A stretch of 64,000 nt of DNA from Xestospongia bergquistia (GCA_963965975.1 OZ014412.1:2668501-2732500), one strand, 5' to 3'; shown: positions 50,764-62,430, counted from the stretch's first letter. A program made the numbers and translations. Notes: a model not told the origin generated them from the letters alone.

Positions 50764-53028
50764 TCAATATACTACTAGTCTGTTATTACAATGATCACAA
50801 ACATACAAATATCCTTCTCTGTCAAATGTTATTCCATATGGAGAATTAAACTGACCCACACTGCTACCTCGTTCTCCAAATGATCGTACAAACTGACCAT
50901 CAGTAGTGAAGATAGAGATACGATGATTACCCCACTCTGTAATGTACATCAGATCGTCATCATCAATTACAATCCCTGATGGACATATAAGTTGTCCAGG
51001 ACCAGATCCTTTAGTACCAAACTGAGATAAAAACTGTCCATTGGGAGTTAACTTCTGAATACGATGATTATAAGTATCGGTCACATATACTAATCCTCGT
51101 CTGTCAATAGCAACATCTACTGGACAATTAAATTGACCCTCAGCTGATCCTTTGGCACCAAAAGTGTGGGAAAATGTTAGATCAGGATTTAAGACTTGTA
51201 TACGATGGTTATAATAATCTGCAATATAAATATGTCCAGTTATAGGAGAAATGGTGATACAACAAGGACCATTAAATTCTAATCCACTACCTTGTTTACC
51301 AACTGATGTAATATATTTCCCATCCATTGATATCTTCTTGACATTGTGATGATCACCAACAAGAATATAGTTGTCTGGAATAATGGCTACACCACGCGGA
51401 TAAAAGAATTTGATATTTCCACCTCCCTCACTCTTCTGACCTAAAGACTTCACTTTCTTTCCTTCCCTATCCAGTATTGTGATACAGTGCTCCCACAACT
51501 CACTAACTATAATATGTCCATCATTAGCTACAGCAACTCCCCAAGGTCTATTAAGATCAGGTATAGTACATACTGGAGTGATGTTATCAAGATGAAGGTT
51601 TATAGGAATCACAACTTTGGTACTAGCAACTTCTACATCATTAACTTGGACATTAACTTGATAATGACCACGAATTGCAGGACTACATTGTATTGTATAC
51701 ACTCCAGGATGGGTGGTGGTAGTGACTGTAGCTGTGACAGATGTAGCTTTACTAACTTGTACCACACTACAACTGAGTGATGATAGAGGAACAGTAAGAA
51801 GACTGGAATCACAGAATTGGATAGATAGTGGGAATGAAAATGTTTCGTTATTTACTGTGATGTGCTGATGATCAATTTTCTTGACTTTACACTGTTGTAA
51901 AACATTAGTTGAGAGGCATATAATATCTCCAATATGACATAGTGTGTCAACAATGTTGCTGTCTTTCTTAAAGTGGAGATTAGCTTTCTCTTTAGGGTTG
52001 AACTCTTCAATATTAATCTGTTGAGTCACATGACTCATACGCTCCATCATTTGTTTTGTAGATGTCACTACTTCTTGTGGACTGCCTATCTCAAGACTCT
52101 GTTCTACAAATTCTTGGCAATCCTTCAGTTCATTTAATCTTCTTTCAGCTGGTTTCTTCTGCTCTGATAACACCTGTAGTTTGCTACCAGTGACTGTGTC
52201 TACCTCTCTAGTCAGCTGTCTCTCAGATTGACGAAGAATGGCAATCATTTCTTCCACCATAACATGTATCTCTTCTTTGACAATTTCTCCTTGCTCTCTG
52301 ATCTCATTCTCTCTATCTGTGAGAGCAGACAGGAGATCAGTAACAGCAGTGACCTTGTCACTAACTGACTTCAGGCTTGTTTCCAATTTTTGACAAAGTT
52401 TGGGATAGCAGTCAGAGACTAAATCATAATCATGATCTCTATGAATACGTACAGTACAGTCGTGACAAATGAGCTCTTCACACGTTCCACAAAAGATCTC
52501 CAAAGGCTTATTATGAGTGGAACACTTTATCTCCTGTTTCGTAGGAACTAGCTTAGTTGCAAAAGTTACTACTTCATCAATACCTGTTATCTTATGATCA
52601 CTGAAGGGAGCCCACTTCTTATGAACATCAATACATTCTTGACAGAGAAACTTGGCACATTCTTTACAGTAACCTGTGGCATTAGTTGTAGTACAGTTAT
52701 CACAAGTTACCTGTTGATGTCCTGACACTTTTATCATTAAATTGTAGACTTCTTTGAGGTTGTTAATTTGGAAAGCTACAGGAAAACCAACTGCTTCGGT
52801 TTGTTGAGGTAACTGGGTACAATGACGACAAGTAGGACAAGAGATGAAGTAGTTATCTCCTTTAACATCCAGTGGTAGACCCTCTAGACATTGTTGACAG
52901 AAAGAATGGAGACATGGTAAGGTCTTAGGGTTAGTATAGATGTCAAGACATATAGCACAAGTGAGCTGTTCCTCTAGTTTCTTGATAGCTGCAGAGGAGG
53001 ATGTCCTAGGTACTGCTTTCTCTGCCAT
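50764..53028 (-). CDS. TRIM-NHL protein, copy 11, full length
   Basis: 754 residues from the ATG at 53028 (MAEKAVPRTSSSAAIKKLEE). The in-frame ATG at 53055 would add MYKYFTSCE and is less likely. The RING is complete (CAICLDIY, CLHSFCQQC, CPTC). Both B-boxes, the coiled coil, the filamin repeat (QVSKATSVTATV) and six NHL blades are present. From blade 1 onward it is almost the same as copy 10 (ELWEHCITILDREGKKVKSL), while the N-terminal third differs more, again a mosaic. Its 3' flank shares an AT-rich block (50380-50760) with that of copy 10 at 44990-45390. It is the last TRIM gene in the window. Confidence 0.95.
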   Translation of the reverse strand: MAEKAVPRTSSSAAIKKLEEQLTCAICLDIYTNPKTLPCLHSFCQQCLEGLPLDVKGDNYFISCPTCRHCTQLPQQTEAVGFPVAFQINNLKEVYNLMIKVSGHQQVTCDNCTTTNATGYCKECAKFLCQECIDVHKKWAPFSDHKITGIDEVVTFATKLVPTKQEIKCSTHNKPLEIFCGTCEELICHDCTVRIHRDHDYDLVSDCYPKLCQKLETSLKSVSDKVTAVTDLLSALTDRENEIREQGEIVKEEIHVMVEEMIAILRQSERQLTREVDTVTGSKLQVLSEQKKPAERRLNELKDCQEFVEQSLEIGSPQEVVTSTKQMMERMSHVTQQINIEEFNPKEKANLHFKKDSNIVDTLCHIGDIICLSTNVLQQCKVKKIDHQHITVNNETFSFPLSIQFCDSSLLTVPLSSLSCSVVQVSKATSVTATVTTTTHPGVYTIQCSPAIRGHYQVNVQVNDVEVASTKVVIPINLHLDNITPVCTIPDLNRPWGVAVANDGHIIVSELWEHCITILDREGKKVKSLGQKSEGGGNIKFFYPRGVAIIPDNYILVGDHHNVKKISMDGKYITSVGKQGSGLEFNGPCCITISPITGHIYIADYYNHRIQVLNPDLTFSHTFGAKGSAEGQFNCPVDVAIDRRGLVYVTDTYNHRIQKLTPNGQFLSQFGTKGSGPGQLICPSGIVIDDDDLMYITEWGNHRISIFTTDGQFVRSFGERGSSVGQFNSPYGITFDREGYLYVCDHCNNRLVVY

Positions 53029-53537
53029 TTCACAGGATGTAAAATACTTGTACAAACAGCCTAGGTATAAAACAGTTGTGGAATTTGTAGTATCTGCAAT
53101 GTAGTACTATTAATTAGTCTCGAGAGGGAGGGGCTGGCTACGCGAGACTAACTCTACCTTGCTCTACTGAGGACAGTGAGAACATACTCAGACATTGTTT
53201 TTTTATAAGGTCATAAATACTAAATTGAAAAAATGTTCTGGATGACAAGAAATCAACATGACCACATTCCAACACTGTGGAGTGACAGAGACCAAAGAGG
53301 GAGAGGTTGGAGTAACTAAATAGTTCTGTTGTGTGGCTGCTACTATCAACTCTTTCAACTCTTAAGCAGAAAAAAAAACATCAATAGCATGTAAAACAAT
53401 GAACACAAACATATCACAGTAAATAATAAAACAGCATGTCTAATAATGATTAACATTATATTCACAACAAAATAGCACTAAATGAAAACATACACAATTA
53501 CAGAGACTATTCATCAAGTATTGTGAGGAGAATAACA
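53029..53537. other. Boundary between TRIM array and single-copy genes
   Basis: AT-rich, with 'ctcgagagggaggggctggc' near 53120 being locally GC-rich. No coding similarity on either strand. TRIM-associated flanking repeats stop here. Confidence 0.5.
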
Positions 53538-55706
53538 TTAAAAGACGTATATTTGTTCAAAACTTAACGACTTCCCTGTATAAGTCACAGGATAATTGTA
53601 AATCAGTGCAGATGCTTCTTCATCTACACTGTCAAAATGATGTTCACTTTTCCGTGTCTCGTTAACAAAGAAATTAGCGACAGTTTGTGCTATCACAACA
53701 GCATGATAAGAATGGTTGATACCCTCTTTGGTTGTCCACTCAAATATGTTCTTCTCTGGATGCCATTGAGTACCATAGAAAGGGTACTTGATAGCTAGAG
53801 AGAAGAGAGAGAAGATTAGTGTGTTTTAATAAGTTAGTAGTTTAGTCTTACCTTCCATAGATGAGACAAATTGTTTGCCTTCACGATCAACATTAGTAGA
53901 CAATACATCATAGAACTGATATAAGTTACTAGATTGGAATGTCTGGTAAAGGAATATGATCAATTATCAATTATGGCCTGAAGGATGTATTGATACATAA
54001 TACTAAGGTATAATCCTTATGTCTCCCTACACACATAGCAGAACTGAAAGGGATCACACAAGTATTAGGTATTAAAGAAGGTCTATAATAGAGCTGTGTT
54101 GGAGTAAAAGACTTTTATGCTTATTATTTATAGAATTAGTTTCTAATACATTTTACATATTATAATAATACAATTAATATACAACATATATTGAGTGCAG
54201 ATTTAAATAGTTAACAATTTACCTGAGGTGTGACACCAAATTGATGATTGTTCATTGTCAATGGCTCTGTTGCTAACCACCTCATTGAGTCTAGTGTATA
54301 ACTGGAGTACAGACGACTTTGGAGAGCAGCTGGATTAATTTAAATAAAAACAAGTACATATAGTATATCTCATATTATCTTACCATTAGTAAAGTTTAGT
54401 GGTATACTATAGTTCTCTGAGTCAAATCCACCATCTAGTATCTTATCAGTACCAGCCTGTAAAACACATAACAGCTGGAACCCAAGACAAGTACCCCACA
54501 ATGGAAAGTAATCACCTTTATCATTAGCCTATAATAATATGATATTACACATGTACATGTACTTATAATGGAAAGTGACTACTACATCATATTAGCCCTA
54601 ACAGTTAAAATAGTATACAGGAAGGAACATGTATCCCATAATGGAAAATAATCACTTTATCATATTAGCCTATAATAATCAAGATATTACACATGGTTCA
54701 TTATGAGTACATGTACATGTGTAATGTCTTATCTGTATCATTATAGGTTAATGATAAAGGGATTACTTCCTGTTATAAGTACATCATGTAATCACTTTTA
54801 CCATATTAGTCCTAATAGATAAAGATTTATAATGCATTGAGTCTATCTGTTATAATATGTATGGTATCTATAATGCATTGAGTCTCTCTGTTATAACATG
54901 TATGGTATCTATAATGCATTGAGTCTCTCTGTTATAACATGTATGGTATCTATAGTACATTGGGTCTCTCTGTTATAATATGTATGGTATCTATAATGCA
55001 TTGAGTCTCTCTGTTATAACATGTATGGTATCTATAGTACATTGGGTCTCTCTGTTATAATATGTATGGTATCTATAATGCATTGGGTCTCTCTGTTATA
55101 ATATGTATGGTATCTATAATACATTGAGTCTATCTGTTATAACATGTATGGTATATAAGTACCTCCTTTGCTAGTTCAAATATTATTTTTCCTACATCGA
55201 AGTAATCAGAGTCATTTAATGACACGCCCCCTCCTGGAAACAGCACTCTAATAATGAACACATAAAAGAGAATAATGTAATCAGTATGACCACACCTACC
55301 CATTAATGGAGTTAAATAAATGGTGTAATTCATCTTGTGATGCGTTGTTACTTTGTGATAATTAAGGTAATTATAGTTGTGTGAAAAATTAATAATTGTA
55401 TGCCCATATCTCACATCACAACCTTTTGCATGGAGGGTTGGGCTATGTAAGACTCCACCCACATTACTTATTATAAGGGGGATACAAAATGGGTACAACT
55501 CGTCCTCCAGCAGACTCGATATATTTGACATAAGATGCTGCAATATAGGACTGACCTCCAGGTGCCTTCTCTGAGACTATACCTACAAGACAGATCACAT
55601 GATATTAGTGTAATAGTCACATGATCAAAGACTGACCTATAATTGGTCTCAGATTGAGAGAGTAAACCTCAACTAACAGAACAAAAAACAATAACACTTG
55701 TTTCAT
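53538..55706 (-). CDS. GGH: Gamma-glutamyl hydrolase, eight exons
   Basis: Exons (minus): 55706-55637, 55582-55486, 55350-55300, 55247-55163, 54528-54384, 54329-54223, 53942-53852, 53794-53538. All introns are GT-AG, most 52-57 bp, and phases agree throughout, giving 300 residues. The product is a secreted or lysosomal cysteine peptidase that trims gamma-glutamate tails from folate polyglutamates. Residues 1-16 ([16 protein letters not shown]) are a signal peptide. [28 protein letters not shown] and WGTCLGFQ follow, with the nucleophile Cys115. The catalytic His227 is in YGTQWHPEK, and the tail Y-T-G..F-E-Q-I-Y-V-F aligns with the family C-terminus. Length is close to vertebrate GGH. No defects seen. 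Confidence 0.93.
54828..55155. repeat. 41-bp minisatellite, eight units, in a GGH intron
   Basis: The anchor word 'gtct(a/c)tctgttata' recurs at 54841, 54882, 54923, 54964, 55005, 55046, 55087 and 55128, exactly 41 bp apart. Variants 'attgagtct' and 'attgggtct' alternate in higher-order fashion. The array ends 7 bp before the donor of exon 4, inside the only long intron of the gene. An older partial duplication of the exon-5 acceptor region ('taatggaaaataatcacttt') lies at 54637-54690. Confidence 0.92.
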
Positions 55707-56089
55707 GATAATTATTGTCTACTCAACATTTAATGAAGTGCTGACGCTGCAATTTGGACTGGGTTAAAAATTGACATACATAAATACATTACTATATTGC
55801 AGTATATGTGTTCATCTCTACTTCAGTAGTAGACAGTGTATTAGTGATCATATCAATATTCTCATATTGAGGTTGAGAGAGACAGAATATGTTAGTGGTT
55901 AACAGGAGATGTAAGTGACCCTCTTAATGACACAACACTTCTACTATTGATGTACTCAATTAAAATAATAACATATTTTATAATATGAAGCATTGTTACT
56001 TCATGATTACACAGGGCTAATATTCAAACATTTGTCAACAATTTAAACACAGCAAATGTGGACCATTGGTATACTGTTACACTGTAAAA

Positions 56090-56304
56090 ATTAATACGTC
56101 ATTTAAACAATTAGTTACATGGATGGATTACTATGGAATATAGAATTCTTGTGTATTATTCACTATATAATTTGTCAGAATGTTGTACTTTTACATACCA
56201 ACAAATTATACAGTGAGTAATTCACATAAATTTTAAATTCCATAGTAATCCACCCATGTAAAGCACAAACTAATTGTTAAAATAACATATTAATTTTTAC
56301 AGTG
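56090..56304. mobile_element. 215-bp MITE, best-preserved member of the CACTGTAAAAATTAATA family
   Basis: Left CACTGTAAAAATTAATACGT and right ACATATTAATTTTTACAGTG are inverse for more than 30 bp, and a second inverted pair is 'ggattactatggaat' and 'attccatagtaatcc'. TA lies at 56088-56089 and 56305-56306. It serves as the reference for the other copies. 55707-56089 holds no gene; a block near 55850-55975 recurs near 61030-61170. Confidence 0.85.
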
Positions 56305-56399
56305 TAGAAGTCAAATAATTCGTTTTGCCAACTTTTGTAACCCAAAATAATAACTACCAAATCACAGGGCTGAGCATACAGTGCCACACCCAAAACTGT

Positions 56400-56627
56400 T
56401 GTATTGGTAAGGACAGGTATGAGATTGACATCTTCCAGCAGATTCGATTTATTTGATACATGAAAAGCTCAAGTAAGTATTGACCTCTAGCTTTTTCTCT
56501 AAGATTGAGACCATATAGTAACTTTGTACAAGTCAAACATAATAGCACAAGATTGGCAAACAGACCTATAATTAATCTAAGGTTGCGTGTGCGTTAAAGA
56601 ACAATAACATCTGTTACATGTACATAT
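56400..56627 (-). pseudogene. Relic of GGH exons 1 and 2
   Basis: Minus-strand sequence near 56625-56560 resembles GGH exon 1 (leader codons, then 'ttagattaattataggtctg'), and 56520-56430 resembles exon 2 (a degraded SEKA.G.., then IESAG-like codons). Stops and indels are frequent. It lies just upstream of the functional gene in the same orientation, so a tandem duplicate has decayed. Confidence 0.65.
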
Positions 56628-56715
56628 GGCATCAAAAAATTAATAGCTACTCTGCAGTTTGTGACGTTGCCGAGTAATGAATATTCATATTGCAGTTGAT
56701 CGCAGATCGATTACG

Positions 56716-56724
56716 TATTTATAT
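56716..56724 (+). promoter_or_regulatory. TATA-like element of the EGF-containing gene
   Basis: 'tatttatat' followed by 'ccctttaccataac', about 46 bases before the ATG at 56770. Position fits a core promoter; no other support. Confidence 0.35.
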
Positions 56725-56769
56725 CCCTTTACCATAACTTTTGGCTAGGGATTGATTGCTATACATACA

Positions 56770-59663
56770 ATGGCAGTTATAGTGTTAGTTGGAAGCCTTT
56801 TTCTTGCAACATTTGGATTTGTTGCAGGTGTAGAGAATAAAACAGAAACTTATTCAGCTCAATCTGCTACTGATGGTATTACAGAGCTCACTGTCAAAGC
56901 TGAACTACCAGTAAGGATTATATTATTATATGCCATTACCATTGTTCATGTGTTAATAATTAATGGTAGCTTAAGCTAGTCACACATAGTTATTATTATA
57001 ACGTATAGAATAGAGCACTTTACAGTCAGATCACTGCTTTTCCTTTTAAAGGGAGAAATTCGATGGCATTCAGATAGTGGAGACTCAGTTCGTATTGTCG
57101 TTACAAAATATGCTGAATCTATTTCTGATATTGACAACATTATTATAGAGTTTCAACATACTCAGGAATCAGTTGTAGTAACAGCTAACACTCAACCATC
57201 TCCACCTAATGCTTCTGGAAGAAATACAGCTAACTTTCTGGTACTTTTCACAACAGTTTTGCTAACTGGAACAATACTTTTTGGAGGAAAATCTTCAAAC
57301 CTGTTTGTTGTCATAGTCACTTTGATCATTTTCCAGATGTGGTATGCTTTTGCTCAAGTTGACTCAACATTGTCTGTCAATATAGACATATATGTACCAA
57401 GGTAAGAGGTCTTTGGCAATAAAATATTACAAAAAAAGATGTAATATTAGTTATCAGAAGCTTATCATTTTGTTATTCACCTAATAAGATCTAGTCATAT
57501 AGCTCTAATAATAATATAATTAATTGCATTTTTTCAATAAACTCATTCGTGTATCCTATGCACAAGCTATGAATAAATGATACAGCTAATATTTTGGATG
57601 CCAATGTGAAGATATAATTAATAATAACTCTGGAACATTATGTATATATTCTGTCAATGTGTTACTGAAGATTAGTATTCATGTGCTTTCTGTAGGAACT
57701 TTTCATTTAAAAAGGTGTCACTAATTACTGTCAGAGGAAGTATTCAAGTTGACCACAAGTTGATAGATTTAAAAACACCACTTCAATGTTCTAGTGGCAG
57801 TATAAATATAGGTTTGTAAGCTACAACTTATGTCACACATGAATCCCTGCTAATACCTATAGAGTGTCCAAGTTGCTGTAGTGGTAATGGTAAATGTATC
57901 AATGGAGAATGTCAATGTGGTATAGGTTATCGTAATGGGACGAGTGATTGTGGTAAGTGATTAATTCTCTATTTTTCATATAGTATTCTAAGCATACAAT
58001 GCTCATTTATTAATGGTGGATGGTTAGGGTAATGCAAATTGTAAATTATTTAAAGAAATGAGAAAGTTTGCATAAGTCTATTATATGTTTGAATTAGTTT
58101 GGTATACCAATTATATTAGTGCATTGCTTGAGAAAAATTAAATCCATTGGTTTGTGGAATAAAGTCAGTACAATAAATTAATACTACATCAGCTCAAGTA
58201 GAAAGTATGCAATTTATATTATAAAAAGTGAAATTTTTCTTAATATACAACTCCTGTTTATTTACAGGTGAACAGACTGAAACCACACTTAACCTTTTTA
58301 CCAATCCTCTTGATCCAGTTATTATTGGTGCTAAAACACCTGATGGAGATAATATTTATATGATTGGGGAAAAAGATTCAAATGGCAACCCCACAAAAGT
58401 TCAAAGATTTGAAGTAGTGGATTTAGACGGGAACTCTACTTTTACTGAACTTGACGAAAATGGTACAATAACTTCAGCTGTACATTCAAGTGGCATGACA
58501 ATGAGATTTGAATGGGATTCCAACTACACCAGCGTACAGGTCACCCTTGTTTTGCCAGACTTATCTCAACAAATTACCATTAATATAGACCTCACTGATA
58601 ATACTACAAATGCTACCCTGGACTTAGAAGATGAACTATTCGACAAACGAAGCATTGATGACAATAAAATACCACAAAAAAAAAACAAAAATTGACTCAT
58701 ATAAATTATGCTGAGAAAGAAGTTAGATCAAAGAGAGACTCAACAAATTCTGCACGTGTTTCCATTAATGTCTTATCTTGTGGACAACCAGAACCAGATG
58801 CTATTGTCCAAGCAGATGCTTCATTTGATGATTCTACTACCAGATACACTGCAGTTGCATCTGATACTTCAGGTCTCTACTATATATATATTCCAACAGT
58901 AGTATCCTCAACAATTGGTGAAACTATAGGAGAAGTCTGCAGTGCTGTTGAAATGGTCTTAGATAAAGCCTGTAGCTGGTATGGTAAAGCTAAAAAGTAT
59001 ATAAAATATTTTACAAAACATAGTGTAGACAAACTTGTCTGTTATTATCTTGGTAATGGTATAAAACTTGCAATTCCCCAACTAAGATTGATACCTGTTT
59101 ACAAATTTTGCAAGGCTATCTTTAAAGGAGTCAACTATTACTGTGACAAAATCAATGCCCCAATTTTGTCTGGAGTAATAGATAAGAAAAAGAGCAAGTT
59201 GATCTGTGAACTTATCACTGATTACACTGATAATGCGATTGATTTCTTCAGAGATACTGATGTTAGTCTTACCCCATTTGCCATCTTTCCTGCTGGTCAC
59301 ACTGTTACTGGTTCCAGTAAGGTTCTTTCTTTACCACCTGGATCAAGTATTGTATCAACTACCTTTACAATTGATGATGATAGATCACTCCAGATTACAA
59401 GTTTGACAGTAGTTCCTGCTGATCCTGATCCAGGACAAAGTTATGTTGTTACTGTACAATACGAATGTTACACATCTTCAACAAGTGTTGTGATGTCAAT
59501 CGTGGGAACAGATGGGTATACAGACACAATTCACTGTTCTGGAGGACCAGCTTGTATCCTGAATGTTCCAGGTGCAGTAGCTCTTGTCCAAGACACAGTT
59601 ACTGTAAGAATCTCTGACTCTTCCAGTCCAACCATTACTCGTACAGCATTCATAGTATTTTGA
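56770..59663 (+). CDS. Secreted/membrane EGF-containing protein, last exon frame-split at A10
   Basis: Five exons by GT-AG and phase agreement: 56770-56910, 57052-57401, 57696-57811, 57863-57952, 58268-59663. A signal peptide (MAVIVLVGSLFLATFGFVAG) is followed by a beta-rich adhesin-like segment, two hydrophobic spans (FLVLFTTVLLTGTILFGG; LFVVIVTLIIFQMWYAFAQ), VDSTLSVNIDIYVPR, and an EGF-like module (CPSCCSGNGKCINGECQCG). Exon 5 stops at TGA 58693-58695 in the incoming frame (374 residues). A second frame, open from before that stop to 59663, continues the protein (697 residues) if one base is gained at A10 (58676-58685) or the ribosome slips -1 on A-AAA-AAC. A dibasic RSKR lies just after the switch. 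The C-terminal half has many Cys and resembles no family I know. Confidence 0.75.
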
Positions 59664-59933
59664 AATTTGAATGTCACTATGAGGCTGCAAAAGTAAAAAC
59701 AGAACTTTAACATTTGACTTTTTTATTATTAGCTGTAGAAAGTTGTTTCTTTTAGTAGATGTTTTCTGCTGATAAACTTTTAGCTTTGTTCTTTTGCTAC
59801 TAAAACAATAATTAACAATAGACTTGTTCTTAATATTTAATAATATGAAATATTAAACATTGTATTGTACTAGTACAGTAATTGGATATACATATGATAT
59901 ACCTACTGGTATATATAATATATATTTATATAA

Positions 59934-60539
59934 TACTACTTTAGTGGATTATGTTTACCATTTATATATGGTGGATGTTTTGGTAATGAGAATAACTTCT
60001 TTTCACAGTATCTCTGTGAACAACAATGTAGTGGTCAGTTATTACTACATGAGAGAAGATGTATCATTGATTTCTTTAAACAGATTGCTATCCAGTATAT
60101 AGTCATGAATCTTGTTCAATACACAGACAAGCAACTTGTTCAATGTATGTAAAGAGCATATTTATTATAATAGAAATGTTCCTTCCTTTTTATATAGTGC
60201 CTCCTCTTTACCTGGTAGTAATTCTAATTATCCAGGAGGTTGTATTATCTCTAACTGTTTAGCTTGTTATTATTCATATAACGATCTTCCTTCTCCTCGA
60301 TTACCTTCATCATGTCCTCAACAATGTAATATGACTAATGATGAAGTTGATGAGAATTGTATGACAAAATGGAGTCATTGTATATATAGAGCTCATTTGA
60401 TGATGTATCAATCAGTAAGTGATACATATTATAATAACTTTAATGTATTATATTATATAATTAACTACAGGTGTTATCTCATGAAAGAAATTATAGGACC
60501 TTTCGTTGTTGGGCTCATCAATGTCCTCGGTCTGAATGA
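59934..60539 (+). CDS. Kunitz-type inhibitor fragment plus Cys-rich C-terminal exons
   Basis: 59934-60152 reads YYFSGLCLPFIYGGCFGNEN then NFFSQYLCEQQCSG, the second half of a Kunitz/BPTI domain with its final four Cys; a TAA immediately upstream means the first half is missing or on another exon. Exon 60198-60414 (acceptor TTTATATAG, donor TCA|GTAAGT) encodes PGGCIISNCLACYYSYND and a Cys-rich stretch. It joins in frame to 60471-60539 (VLSHERNYRTFRCWAHQCPR, stop). I could not find a phase-compatible donor linking the Kunitz part to exon 60198, so the model is incomplete. Likely secreted; possibly a damaged duplicate of the gene at 61739. Confidence 0.5.
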
Positions 60540-61690
60540 ACTTATGTTAGTCCATGATTATAGTCATTGTTTTGTTTAGCAGTATTAGTAATGTTGTTAC
60601 TTAGTCAGTTATTGTTATTGTCTTTTCCTTTTTGATTTTTAATATCTATTCTAATTTTGATATTGAATAATGTTGACCAAATTTTTGTGATTGTTAAAAA
60701 ACAGTACTGTGCCTACAATATCAATATATGTACTAGTACATATTAGTATTAGAAATGACACACCCACTAGTCTACTTGGATGACTTTCTCGTACTGAGGT
60801 GTAATTTGATGGGGGATAATAGCTGTTAGTGGATTAACAGGAGATGGTACAATACATACAATGTAATAATATGTTATGCTCAAGTAAGATCATTACATCA
60901 CACACACACACACACACACTGTTATTGGTCAACATCATATAGCTCTTCTTATCCTACATATCATTATAAGTACTAGTACAGTACATACCAATATTAGAAT
61001 TGACACACCCACTAGACTACCTGTATGACATAAACAAATTGACAGTATTCTCATATTGAGGTATAACTTGATGAGGGACAGTGTTATTATGTTAATGCAT
61101 TAATAGGAGATCAAAGTGACCCATTTAATGTCACAACATCCCTACTATGTACTCATTTAAAATAATGGTAATAATGATAATATATACATATACACATATA
61201 GGGTATATGGTATGTAATAAAATTATTATTGGTGTAGTATATTTAATTAAGTAGTGAGTATTTTGTCTAACCAATAATAGAAGAGACTGGATTATGTTAC
61301 AGGCTACAAATTGTGGATAACAACTACACTATATTGTGGTTAACACTCCACAATAAGTGTTGTAGTAGATATTATAATTCATTACTGATATATAACAACT
61401 ACTCTACTATACAAGTACACAGCAAATATTAATATAATATAATTAAATTAATAAATAAAATATATAGCACACAAAATATTATGTCCACTTTTAATATAAT
61501 ATATCATAGGAATGACTGGGGGGCACAGTTGGTGAAGCAAAAGGTGTGTAATAATGGTAATTTTTGATAACGTTAGCTACATGGGGTGGTAGCTATAAAT
61601 ATTGGACATGGTCAGTGTAAAATGTTTTTGAACAACAATGTTATAAGTAACTTGATTATAAACGCAATGCAAGATACAGTTACACATTAC
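60540..61690. other. AT-rich intergenic stretch with dispersed repeats
   Basis: No gene seen. 'gacacacccactag' blocks at about 60757 and 61003 are each followed by 'taacaggagat'-type sequence, related to 55850-55975. A (CA)n microsatellite is at 60899-60920. Confidence 0.6.
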
Positions 61691-61738
61691 CAAAATAATT
61701 TCTTCTTCTGTAATTTACATGATGAAACTATTTGCTAG

Positions 61739-62243
61739 TGTGAATCATAGTTGTCCTAGGACATGTAGTAATCCTCACTTATATTGTATCAATGATAATC
61801 TACCAGGTTGTAGTTGTCCAAAAGGTCAAGTTATTGATGAAATAAATAATAGTTGTGTTCACCTTAGAGATTGTCCTAGTAAGAGAAGAGTACAGTACAT
61901 TATAGCATTTATTATTTATGTATTAGAACCTGATCCTTGTAAACTACCTCCTAAACAAGGACCATGTACTGGTAACATCAAACGATACTATTTTAATTCA
62001 ACTAGTGGATTATGTTTACCATTTATATAAGGTGGATGTTTTGGTAATGAGAATAACTTCTTTTCACAGTATCTCTGTGAACAACAATGTAGTGGTCAGT
62101 TAATATTATATGAAGGAAGATGTATTATTGATTTCTTTAATCAGATTGTTATCCAGTATGTAGTTATGAATTTTGTTCAATACATGGACACAGAATTGCT
62201 ATTTTGTATAATGTTACATAATAAGAACAAGACAATTAACTAA
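61739..62243 (+). pseudogene. TIL-Kunitz protease-inhibitor gene with one nonsense codon
   Basis: After the acceptor-like 'actatttgctag', the frame reads NHSCPRTCSNPHLYCINDN then PGCSCPKGQVIDEINNSCVH, a trypsin-inhibitor-like (TIL) domain. A 48-bp GT-AG intron (61879-61926) keeps phase. A Kunitz domain follows: PDPCKLPPKQGPCTG, RYYFNSTSGLCLPFI, then TAA at 62028-62030 where the paralog at 59934 has TAT (Tyr), then GGCFGNENNFFSQYLCEQQC in the same frame. Removing this one stop gives a complete Kunitz fold and a tail to 62243. The upstream signal-peptide exon was not found. It is either a young pseudogene or a polymorphic null. 62244-62430 is CA/TATA-rich simple sequence. Confidence 0.75.
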
Positions 62244-62430
62244 ACATTGCAAACATTGGACACACACACACACACATGTATGTATATATGTGTGTGTGTA
62301 TATATTATATGCAGTTACTATACTCACACACATCATAAACAAACTTATTATTTCAATCTAAACACAATTATTACAAAGTTAAGCAACAAAACTGAACTAT
62401 GTATCAATAGTCTAATATCATTTATGAGCA

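Noticed and set aside
54828-55155. CRISPR-like array
   Set aside because: The units are contiguous 41-bp repeats without spacers, in a eukaryotic intron.
55130-55543. Single 137-codon minus-strand ORF as a gene
   Set aside because: It reads through introns of GGH; only two short exons within it (LFPGG region and [11 protein letters not shown]) are coding, as shown by splice sites and phase.
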